This document shows, piece after piece, positions 1 to 6,677 of a stretch of DNA of 11,737 bases. Below the pieces are notes generated by a model. The model did not search any database, was not told the origin of the DNA, and worked only from the letters and a program-made list of their open reading frames with translations. A program made the position numbers and the translations under genes. Position 1 is the first letter of the stretch, and every line of letters starts with the position of its first letter. This DNA is from Bacteroidales bacterium (GTDB taxonomy: Bacteria > Bacteroidota > Bacteroidia > Bacteroidales > VadinHA17), in NCBI GenBank assembly GCA_016936695.1, contig JAFGXK010000031.1:1-11737 (forward strand), in the 5' to 3' direction.

Positions 1-1561
1 GGATCTCGACGAGGGTATGGCCTGAAGTACTCAAAGCAGTGCCAGGAGTATAACTCTGCCAGATCGCAGTGCCATCAAAGCTGTACTGGTATGCATCGGT
101 GCATCCAACTCCTCCGGTGCCGGGATTGAAGGTTGCAGAAACCGTCTGACCTGCACAAACTTCCGGAAGATTGGGCACCTTTGTGTTAAGGGTCGGAGCT
201 GTGGGCCTGGGACGAATAATAACACTGTAAACCGGCGAATTCCTGTCACATAAGCCATTGTCATCATTCAGCATTATTGTGCCTGTTCCCGGGACACCCC
301 ATGTTACTGTAACAGGATTTCCCACGTACGTTGCCGGAGTACCTCCAGAAACCGTCCATGAATAAGTGTGTCCGAATTGTGAAGGAATGCTGTAGCTAAC
401 AGTTGATCCCTCACACAGGTCGAAAATGTAGTTTGAAGGGGAATTATATTCGCTTTCGGGGCTAACGCTCTGAATAAACTTACCGGGACCTACAGCCTGA
501 TCGTTCTGATTGTTGAATTCGGTTGTTATCCATTCGGCCGACCTGGCTGTAACGGAATACCTAGCCTCATCGAGGTAGCCATTGAAAAATTCATCACCCA
601 CTGAACCATCGTTGTAGCGCCCCAGATTCGCTTCATTGGGTATGCCTGTCTGGGCTGCAGCAGTACTTTGCTGATAAACTCCATCAATGTAAAGACGGTG
701 CCTTGTACCGTCAAAAGTATAAACATAATAATGCCAATCTCCGGCTGAGGGAGCAGCGGGATCTGTTGCAAGCACCTGCCCTCCCCACTTCCAGGCAGTC
801 GGATCATTGTTCCGGAAACCTACCTGAACAGAGCTGGATAATCCCGAATTCTGAAATGATATGAAGTTCTGCGTACCAGAGGGTATAGAGGAATAAAGTG
901 CCCAGATGCTAATTGTATGGGGCTGATTGGCAGCAACAACACCTGCAAGGGATGGCATTCTGACATATGACGAATTGCTGGATCTGAACCTTGCTCCTGT
1001 GGCAATCTTCCCTGTTACGGAAGTTACACTGTTCGGCGTCCCGTCATTGTTTGCCGGACTGGCATCGGAATAATCGGATCCATGTAAATGCCATACTCCG
1101 CGATAATCAGGACTCCAGACACTCTCGGAAGACTGGCTTGCTGTTATCTGGCAATTGCCATAGAGCACCCTGAAGGTAGTGTTGCCTGAATTGCTCAAAA
1201 GAGGAAACCTGACCCAGGCCACCAGCCGGCCATTTTCATAATTATAACTTTCAATCTGGTGTTCAAGCCTGTTGTAATTTACATCCGTGAAAATAATGTC
1301 ATTGCCGTTGATATCACAAACATGACCATCATAAGCTATATTGGCCAGATCATTGCTGAGGGGGTTGGTCAGATTGACCAGGACGGGAAAGTTTACAAGT
1401 ACTCCTCCAACCTTTGAACCGTTTATCTCGAATGTCTTCTGATACTGATAGCCGAAAGGAGCAGCCGGGCAAAGCTGTCCGAATGACCTGATGTTGCCAC
1501 CCGCAATCAGGATAAAAATAAACAGTACAACCCTCAACTTGATGTTTAGGTTCCTGATTAT
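1..1561 (-). CDS. Secreted DUF2341/LamG-like surface protein, C-terminus cut by the window edge
   Basis: About 520 residues are visible and the frame is open to the left edge, so the C-terminus is missing. Seen, numbering from the codon at 1561: a basic start then a hydrophobic stretch (about 11-22) ending in RSFGQ, typical of an exported Bacteroidota protein; a DUF2341-type region (about 40-136) with the signature RFPLLSNSGNTTFRVLYGN; a LamG/concanavalin-like region (about 149-345) with GVWHL, LYIDGVYQ, and AEWITTEFNNQ at its end; then Ig/PKD-like segments beginning CEGSTV (near 383) and CAGQTV (near 455), the first with YSWTVSGGTP. Proteins of this build are often large adhesins or glycan-binding proteins, and in this phylum many are exported by T9SS or carry a gliding-motility-type C-terminus. 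That end is outside the window, so the route is inferred. There is no in-frame ATG or GTG. Possible starts are TTG at 1615, ATA at 1561 (best ribosome site) or TTG at 1537. The stop bounding the frame is at 1625-1627. Confidence 0.82.
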   Translation of the reverse strand, partial: MIRNLNIKLRVVLFIFILIAGGNIRSFGQLCPAAPFGYQYQKTFEINGSKVGGVLVNFPVLVNLTNPLSNDLANIAYDGHVCDINGNDIIFTDVNYNRLEHQIESYNYENGRLVAWVRFPLLSNSGNTTFRVLYGNCQITASQSSESVWSPDYRGVWHLHGSDYSDASPANNDGTPNSVTSVTGKIATGARFRSSNSSYVRMPSLAGVVAANQPHTISIWALYSSIPSGTQNFISFQNSGLSSSVQVGFRNNDPTAWKWGGQVLATDPAAPSAGDWHYYVYTFDGTRHRLYIDGVYQQSTAAAQTGIPNEANLGRYNDGSVGDEFFNGYLDEARYSVTARSAEWITTEFNNQNDQAVGPGKFIQSVSPESEYNSPSNYIFDLCEGSTVSYSIPSQFGHTYSWTVSGGTPATYVGNPVTVTWGVPGTGTIMLNDDNGLCDRNSPVYSVIIRPRPTAPTLNTKVPNLPEVCAGQTVSATFNPGTGGVGCTDAYQYSFDGTAIWQSYTPGTALSTSGHTLVEI

Positions 1562-1566
1562 CAGAT

Positions 1567-1570
1567 CTCC
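1567..1570 (-). promoter_or_regulatory. Possible ribosome binding site (GGAG) before an ATA codon
   Basis: On the minus strand GGAG lies five bases before ATA at 1561-1559, and this ATA opens the reading frame just before the signal peptide (translated as an initiator: M-I-R-N-L-N-I-K-L-R). It is the best Shine-Dalgarno match in front of this frame; the two in-frame TTG codons have poorer spacing or no match. Shine-Dalgarno sites are weak predictors in Bacteroidota, so this is only suggestive. Confidence 0.35.
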
Positions 1571-1763
1571 GACCGCTGATGCGCTTACAATTCCTATGTT
1601 CCTGTTACCAATCAAACTACCAGGTTAAAATTTTCAACACGTCTAAAAAATCCGGTTCGCCATTCCATTCGCTTACCGGACATTCTTTCATTATTGATTC
1701 AAGCCCTGTAAATAACGGTTAACCTGTTGCTTTTCTTATTTGTTACTAACAATTTATTAACAA

Positions 1764-1794
1764 TAAAAAAGCCGGTCGAAATAATCCAACCGGC
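1764..1794 (-). terminator. Rho-independent terminator after queA
   Basis: Read on the minus strand, GCCGGT (1794-1789) pairs with ACCGGC (1776-1771). One GU and one GC pair extend the stem to eight base pairs around an eight-base loop, and six T residues (1770-1765) follow at once. It begins 28 bases after the queA stop codon, as expected for the end of the queA transcript. The plus-strand reading has no T tract after the stem, so the terminator acts leftward only. The remaining bases between it and the surface-protein gene (about 1565-1763) show no good TAnnTTTG promoter that I can find. Confidence 0.88.
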
Positions 1795-1822
1795 ACATAC
1801 GGAACATAGACTTTTGTTGATC

Positions 1823-2872
1823 CTAAATTATCAGCATTGCATCACCATAAGTTCCGAACCTGTATTTCTCCTTAACTGCCGTTTTATAGGCGTCAAAAAG
1901 CAGATCATAACCGGTAAATGCGGCAACCATCATCAGAAGTGTCGAATATGGAAGATGGAAATTGCTGATCATCATGTCAGGGACCTTAAATTCGTAAGGC
2001 GGGAAGATGAATTTATTAGTCCATCCGTCAAACGGCTTCAGATATCCTGTGGTGGAAACTGAACTTTCAAGTGTCCTTACCACTGTCGTTCCCACTGCGC
2101 AGACCTTATACCTGTTGTCCTTTGCCTTGTTCACCATCTCAGCGGCCTCCTCGGTGATCCTGATCCTTTCCGAATCAACCTTGTGCTTGGTGAGATCCTC
2201 TACATCAACACTACGGAAATTACCAAGTCCAACGTGCAGCGTGATCTCAGCAAACTCAACTCCGATAATCTCGAGTTTCTTAAGCAGTTCCCTGCTGAAA
2301 TGAAGTCCGGCCGTCGGCGCCGCCACAGCTCCCTCATGCTTTGCAAATATGGTCTGGTAACGCTCACTGTCCTCCGGCTCTACCGGCCTGTTTATAAACT
2401 TGGGAAGAGGCGTCTCCCCAAGGCTGTACAATGTCTGTTTGAATTCTTCATATGTCCCGTCGAACAAAAATCTCAGGGTCCTGCCTCTCGACGTAGTATT
2501 GTCAATTACCTCTGCCACAAGCAGATCATCCTCTCCGAAATAAAGCTTGTTTCCGATCCTGATCTTCCTTGCCGGATCAACCAGAACATCCCATAACCTT
2601 TGCTCCCTGTTGAGCTCTCTCAAAAGAAAAACTTCTATTTCTGCTCCTGTCTTTTCCTTGTTGCCATATAACCTGGCCGGGAAAACTTTCGTGTTATTGA
2701 ATACCAGAACATCATGCTCAGTAAAATATTCCGTGATCTCCTTGAATACCTTGTGCTCATAAGTCCCTGTTTTCCTGTTTACAACCAACAGCCTCGATTC
2801 ATCCCTGTTATCAGCCGGATAAAGAGCAATCAGTTCCTGCGGCAAATTATACCTGAATTGCGATAGTTTCAT
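1823..2872 (-). CDS. queA: S-adenosylmethionine:tRNA ribosyltransferase-isomerase QueA
   Basis: QueA transfers and isomerises the ribose of S-adenosylmethionine onto 7-aminomethyl-7-deazaguanine at the wobble base of tRNA, giving epoxyqueuosine; it acts in the cytoplasm. The 349-residue length is normal. Family motifs are present in order: VLVFNNTKVFPARL (about 55-68), GETPLPKFINR (152-162), YQTIFAKHEGAVAAPTAGLHF split over 172-192, EITLHVGLGNF (209-219), PPYEFKVPDMMISNFHLP (291-308), and YGDAMLI at the C-terminus. The ATG at 2872 gives the expected MKLSQFRYNLP start, and no Shine-Dalgarno is visible before it. It follows truB by 36 bases and is the last gene of the block before the terminator. 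Another tRNA-modifying enzyme upstream fits the shared unit. Confidence 0.97.
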   Translation of the reverse strand: MKLSQFRYNLPQELIALYPADNRDESRLLVVNRKTGTYEHKVFKEITEYFTEHDVLVFNNTKVFPARLYGNKEKTGAEIEVFLLRELNREQRLWDVLVDPARKIRIGNKLYFGEDDLLVAEVIDNTTSRGRTLRFLFDGTYEEFKQTLYSLGETPLPKFINRPVEPEDSERYQTIFAKHEGAVAAPTAGLHFSRELLKKLEIIGVEFAEITLHVGLGNFRSVDVEDLTKHKVDSERIRITEEAAEMVNKAKDNRYKVCAVGTTVVRTLESSVSTTGYLKPFDGWTNKFIFPPYEFKVPDMMISNFHLPYSTLLMMVAAFTGYDLLFDAYKTAVKEKYRFGTYGDAMLII

Positions 2873-2908
2873 ATACCGATTATTGATATTTGTTTTTTAT
2901 GAAATCCT

Positions 2909-3634
2909 TTATACGGATGATTTTCCATTATGTTTCATTTCTCCAATGAAATTTTCAAATTTATCAAGAGAAAATGCATCTTTTAACTTATAATGACCGA
3001 TTGCAGTCCGTACAAGACCGGTCAGACAGGCTCCGCTTCCCAGAGCAAGGCCGAGATCCCTGGCAAATGATCTTACATAGGTCCCCTTGCTGCAGACAAT
3101 TCTAACCGTTATTTCAGGAATGTCGGCTGTCACAAGCTCCAACTCCCTGAAATGGACCGTGACCGGTGTCATTTCCTTTTCAATTCCTTTCCTTGCATAT
3201 TCATAAGCACGCTTCCCTTCCAGCAACTTTGCAGAATGGACAGGAGGTACCTGTTTCTGCTCACCAAGAAAACTGCTCAGTATCTGAATAACAAGTTCTA
3301 CATTTATATGTTCAACGGGGTACCTCCCGTCGACCTCCGTCTCGCGATCGTGCGAAGGAGTGGTCTCCCCGAGACGTATGGTTGCAACATATTCCTTGTC
3401 GAGATCCCTGAATTCCTCTATCCTCTTTGTTGCCTTTCCCGTACAGACTATAAGCAGGCCGCTCGCAAGAGGATCAAGCGTCCCTGCATGACCGGTTTTG
3501 ATTTTCTTGATTCCCAGTGCGCTCCTGATCATAATTCTGACCTTGTTCACAAGGTCAAACGAGGTCCAGTACAGGGGTTTGTCAAACAACAGTACCTGCC
3601 CGGCTTCAAAATCTATAATATCCTGAAACAACAT
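2909..3634 (-). CDS. truB: tRNA pseudouridine 55 synthase TruB
   Basis: TruB converts uridine 55 in the T-loop of nearly all tRNAs to pseudouridine. Visible motifs: LLFDKPLYWTSFDLVNKVR (about 15-33); GHAGTLDPLASGLL (48-61) with the catalytic aspartate at residue 54; KEYVATIRLGETT (80-92); VPPVHSAKLLEGKRAYEYAR (129-148); and CSKGTYVRSFARDLG (181-195) with the conserved arginine at 188. At 241 residues it is a short form and the sequence stops soon after the catalytic domain, so no full PUA domain is evident; similar short forms are usual in this phylum. Its ATG directly abuts the uppP stop codon (TAG then ATG, no bases between), which suggests translational coupling to uppP. Confidence 0.97.
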   Translation of the reverse strand: MLFQDIIDFEAGQVLLFDKPLYWTSFDLVNKVRIMIRSALGIKKIKTGHAGTLDPLASGLLIVCTGKATKRIEEFRDLDKEYVATIRLGETTPSHDRETEVDGRYPVEHINVELVIQILSSFLGEQKQVPPVHSAKLLEGKRAYEYARKGIEKEMTPVTVHFRELELVTADIPEITVRIVCSKGTYVRSFARDLGLALGSGACLTGLVRTAIGHYKLKDAFSLDKFENFIGEMKHNGKSSV

Positions 3635-4417
3635 CTAAAGGAAAAAAATGGTAAGCAAACCAACCAGAAAACAATAAGCCGCAAACCAGATCATTTTGCT
3701 CTTTCTTACAATACTGATCATCCACCGGCAGGCAGCATAGCCTGCAATGAAAGCTGCAAGTGAGCCTGCAATAAGAACAACAGGACTAATGCCGGAAGTT
3801 GCTTTATCGGTTGTTGAAAAAAGCTCAAGAAAATTAGCTCCCAGAATCGGTATAAGAACCATCAGAAATGAAAATTTTGCCAGTTCGTCCTTGCGGTTGC
3901 CAAGAGTCATTCCTGTTGAAATTGTAGCCCCCGATCTTGAAATTCCGGGAATAACCGCTATAGCCTGAGCTATTCCGATTAAAAATGCGTCAAGGTATCC
4001 GATGCTTCGCTCCCTCCTGGCTGAAAAATGACCGGCAGCAAGGAGTAATGATGTCACTATAAGCATCAGTCCTATGAACAGCATGTTCCCGTTGTACAGT
4101 GCTTCAACCTGTTCCCTGAAAAGAAAGCCAACGATGGCTATGGGTATCATCGAAACCAATATCTTCAGAATGTAGATGGTCTCTTCGTTCATCCTGAACT
4201 TAAAAACACCTCTGATCAGCTGAAGCAACTCCTTGCGAAAAACCACAAGTGTACTCAGAACGGTCGCCCCGTGAACAGCAACCGTGAAATAGAAGTTTTT
4301 CCCCTTGTCAAGTTCAAACAATACTTTTCCGATCTCCAGGTGCCCTGAACTGCTTACGGGAAGGAATTCTGTCAGTCCCTGTAGCAGGCCAAGGACAATT
4401 GCTTCAAAAATATTCAT
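3635..4417 (-). CDS. uppP: Undecaprenyl-diphosphatase UppP (BacA family)
   Basis: This integral membrane enzyme dephosphorylates undecaprenyl diphosphate to undecaprenyl phosphate, recycling the lipid carrier for peptidoglycan and other envelope polymers; overproduction of the family gives bacitracin resistance. The two family signatures are intact: GLTEFLPVSSSGHL (14-27), with the conserved Glu17 and His26, and PGISRSGATI (157-166), with Arg161. The 260-residue sequence is hydrophobic almost throughout, with multiple membrane segments, as expected. The start at 4417 gives MNIFEAIVLGLLQG, the usual N-terminus. The gene lies six bases after the DUF3098 stop and abuts truB, so it sits inside the operon. 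It is the wall-lipid partner of ftsX in this cluster. Confidence 0.96.
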   Translation of the reverse strand: MNIFEAIVLGLLQGLTEFLPVSSSGHLEIGKVLFELDKGKNFYFTVAVHGATVLSTLVVFRKELLQLIRGVFKFRMNEETIYILKILVSMIPIAIVGFLFREQVEALYNGNMLFIGLMLIVTSLLLAAGHFSARRERSIGYLDAFLIGIAQAIAVIPGISRSGATISTGMTLGNRKDELAKFSFLMVLIPILGANFLELFSTTDKATSGISPVVLIAGSLAAFIAGYAACRWMISIVRKSKMIWFAAYCFLVGLLTIFFL

Positions 4418-4423
4418 TCGGGA

Positions 4424-4690
4424 TTATTCCGGTTTATTACTTGAATCCCCTGGTTTCTTCATTATCGCCCATATCTCAAATATGAATCCGATCAGAACGA
4501 CAATAGGCGCCAGGGTAATCCTTCTGAAACTGAATATCTTGTCGCTAAATTCATTTGGATCTTCCGATTTCCCCCCGAGCATAAGAAGGAATCCCGCCAC
4601 AATAATAGCAAAGCCTATGGCAAGAAGCTTGTAGTTCTCAGGACCCAGGGCAAAATTCAGCTTATCCTTATTTTCATTTTTAACTGCCAT
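4424..4690 (-). CDS. DUF3098 family small membrane protein
   Basis: An 88-residue protein with a charged N-terminus (KNENKDK), two hydrophobic segments (about 21-39 and 59-78) and a hydrophilic tail (KKPGDSSNKPE). Between the segments are GGKSEDPNEFSDKIFSF and RRITLAP, which match my memory of the DUF3098 family, characteristic of Bacteroidota. No biochemical role is known to me. It sits between ftsX (three bases away) and uppP (six bases), a conserved placement in the phylum from general knowledge. That suggests a role linked to the division/wall machinery, but this is inferred from context only. The predicted topology is two transmembrane helices with both ends probably in the cytoplasm. 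Confidence 0.85.
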   Translation of the reverse strand: MAVKNENKDKLNFALGPENYKLLAIGFAIIVAGFLLMLGGKSEDPNEFSDKIFSFRRITLAPIVVLIGFIFEIWAIMKKPGDSSNKPE

Positions 4691-4693
4691 GAC

Positions 4694-5572
4694 TTAATTA
4701 TATAATTTATCTTCAGAAATATCGAGGTAACGGTTAACTGACAGAAAGGTCGAAACCATATTTATCAGAATCCCTGCCAGTACCAGAACTGCGCCAAGCA
4801 GCAACAGCAATTTAGTGCTTTCAAACGAGAAGAGCATCAGAAATTCCTTTTCAATCAGATAAAGCAACCCTATCAGCAGGAGCATTGCAATAAGGGAGGC
4901 AAGAACACCATGATAAACACTCCGGATAAGGAAAGGCTTTCTGATAAACGACCTCGTTGCTCCTACAAGCTGCATGGTGCGGATCAGAAAACGTTTGGAA
5001 TAAATTGCAAGCCTTATTGTGTTGTTGATAATAGTGACTGCTATAAGAAAGAGAAATGAGCTGATGATAAGAAGGAAAATGCTGATCTTTCTGACGTTCT
5101 CATTTATCAGGTAGAGAAGTGAATCTTCATACCAGACTTCCTTTACAAAAGGATATTCAAGTATGTATTTCTCAAACTTCCCCACACTGTCGCGGTTTGT
5201 ATAGTCTGCATACAGGTAAACATCGATTGAGGGCGGAAGTGGATTGTCTCCAAGGAAGCTGATGAAATCCTCTCCCATCTCTTCCTTCATCTTAACAGCC
5301 GCATCGTCGCGCGAAACATATTCTGTCGATTTAACATACGATTTTGCATCCAGGTCCTTCTGAAGCATCCTGATATCCGCTTCCCTGGCATCCTCATCGA
5401 GAATCACGGAGAATGACAGACTTTCCCTGAAATAATCCGAAAGTTCCTTTGCATTGATAAGCACCAGACCCAGTATTCCCAACAAAAAAAGAACCAGTGA
5501 GACGCTGATCACCAGCGTCAGATAAGATCCTCCCAGCCGGGCCTTTGAAAATCCTGTTTCCTTGCTTTTCAT
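4694..5572 (-). CDS. ftsX: Cell division protein FtsX (ABC-transporter-like permease)
   Basis: FtsX pairs with the ATPase FtsE in the inner membrane and conveys conformational signals to peptidoglycan hydrolases outside during division. The layout is the family's: a short cytoplasmic N-terminus, TM1 (about 18-39, with SLVLFLLGILGLVLINAKEL), a periplasmic domain (about 42-160, with LPPSIDVYL), then TM2 (162-184), TM3 (222-240) and TM4 (254-278). The cytoplasmic loop NNTIRLAIYSKRFLIRTMQL and VGAT (from 183) is the typical FtsX motif before TM3. At 292 residues it has normal length. No ftsE is in the window; in Bacteroidota the two are commonly separated. It follows ilvE by 18 bases and precedes the DUF3098 gene by three. 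Confidence 0.95.
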   Translation of the reverse strand: MKSKETGFSKARLGGSYLTLVISVSLVLFLLGILGLVLINAKELSDYFRESLSFSVILDEDAREADIRMLQKDLDAKSYVKSTEYVSRDDAAVKMKEEMGEDFISFLGDNPLPPSIDVYLYADYTNRDSVGKFEKYILEYPFVKEVWYEDSLLYLINENVRKISIFLLIISSFLFLIAVTIINNTIRLAIYSKRFLIRTMQLVGATRSFIRKPFLIRSVYHGVLASLIAMLLLIGLLYLIEKEFLMLFSFESTKLLLLLGAVLVLAGILINMVSTFLSVNRYLDISEDKLYN

Positions 5573-5590
5573 ATCCGATGGACTGCCTGT

Positions 5591-6619
5591 TTATTCAACA
5601 AAGGTAATCCAGCCGAATTCATCCTCAACATCACCGTACTGAATACCCACCAGCTTATTGTAGAGCTTCATGGTAACCGGTCCGGGCTTACCGTCTTTGC
5701 AATATTCATAGATCTTGTTCTTATCCGGATCCACAATTTTTGCTATGGGACTTATTACGGCTGCAGTTCCGCAGGCACCGGCCTCTGAAAACTCCGAGAG
5801 TTCCTCCACCGGTACCCTTCTCCTCCGGGTTTTGATTCCAAGTGAACCGGCCACTTCAATCAGACTCATGTTGGTTATTGATCTCAGTATTGATTCCGAT
5901 TTCGGTGTTATATATGTATTGTCCTTTATTCCGAAGAAATTGGCCGGGCCGCATTCATCAATGTACTTCTTCCTTTTTGCATCAAGAAAGATGGTGCTGG
6001 CATAACCTCCCTGCTTTGCAACCATTCCTGCCCTGAGACTGGCTGCATAATTGCCTCCTACCTTGAAAATCCCCGTTCCTTTGGGTGCTGCCCTGTCGTA
6101 ATCCCTGCATATCAGCATGCTTACCGGCTTGATACCTCCCTTGAAATATGGGCCAACCGGGGTTACGAAAACTATAAAAGTATATTCTGAAGACGGCTTG
6201 ACACCAACTTCCGCTCCGCTTCCAAATAAAAAAGGCCTGATATACAAGGAGGCGCCTGAGCCATAAGGAGGAATAAATTTCTTGTTAAGCTGAACAACTT
6301 TGAAAACTGCTTCCCTGAACTTTTCAACCGGCAATGGGGCCATCATTATACCGTCGGCAGAAAAGGCAAACCTTAAGGCATTTTCCTCCCAGCGGAACAA
6401 CCTGACCTTTCCATCCTTGCCCATATAGGCCTTTAGCCCCTCGAAAGCCTCCTGCCCGTAATGAAGTCCCGTGGCAGCTATGTGTACATCAATATGATCC
6501 GACTTGGATACTTCAAGGTCACCCCATTTCCCGTCCTTGTAAAAACAACGGATGTTATAATCGGTTTTCATGTAACCGAAAGGCATATTTTTCCAGTCGA
6601 GATTCTCCATAATACTCAT
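5591..6619 (-). CDS. ilvE: Branched-chain amino acid aminotransferase
   Basis: A PLP-dependent fold-type IV aminotransferase that interconverts leucine, isoleucine and valine with their 2-oxo acids, using glutamate/2-oxoglutarate. From the ATG at 6619 it has 342 residues, the usual size for the longer (type II) BCAT group. Seen: GLHYGQEAFEGLKAY (51-65), IRPFLFGSGAEVGV (127-140), FKVGGNYAAS (185-194) with the PLP-binding lysine at 186, DECGPANFFG (221-230) with Glu222, SILRSITNMSLIEVA (243-257) and ACGTAAVISPI (282-292). The frame is open up to an ATG at 6706 inside the cyclase gene, but the ribosome site at 6629-6632 and family alignment favour 6619; 6610 is also possible. It lies 58 bases after the cyclase and 18 before ftsX. 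Its presence between a cyclase and division genes has no obvious metabolic explanation. Confidence 0.96.
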   Translation of the reverse strand: MSIMENLDWKNMPFGYMKTDYNIRCFYKDGKWGDLEVSKSDHIDVHIAATGLHYGQEAFEGLKAYMGKDGKVRLFRWEENALRFAFSADGIMMAPLPVEKFREAVFKVVQLNKKFIPPYGSGASLYIRPFLFGSGAEVGVKPSSEYTFIVFVTPVGPYFKGGIKPVSMLICRDYDRAAPKGTGIFKVGGNYAASLRAGMVAKQGGYASTIFLDAKRKKYIDECGPANFFGIKDNTYITPKSESILRSITNMSLIEVAGSLGIKTRRRRVPVEELSEFSEAGACGTAAVISPIAKIVDPDKNKIYEYCKDGKPGPVTMKLYNKLVGIQYGDVEDEFGWITFVE

Positions 6620-6628
6620 TTTTAGAAT

Positions 6629-6632
6629 TCCT
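6629..6632 (-). promoter_or_regulatory. Ribosome binding site choosing the ilvE start
   Basis: AGGA on the minus strand, nine bases before ATG at 6619. It supports the shorter ilvE start over the upstream ATG at 6706, which would overlap the end of the cyclase gene and add about 29 residues with no counterpart in the family. Confidence 0.55.
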
Positions 6633-6677
6633 GGTAAAAGTACATTTTTATAACCAATCTGCACATGATTTATCTCC

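Noticed and set aside
526..1005. Several short open frames within the left-end surface-protein region
   Set aside because: Codon-by-codon reading shows one uninterrupted frame from 1615 to the left edge with DUF2341/LamG features; the shorter frames are in other registers.
1597..1627. TAGTTTG as a -7 element for the surface-protein gene
   Set aside because: It is one base short of TAnnTTTG and the only TTG upstream is about 14 bases away, too close for a -33 element.
3152..3763. Plus-strand open frame of about 203 codons across truB and the end of uppP
   Set aside because: It is antisense to two conserved genes and its translation has no family features; the open frame is a by-product of their codon use.
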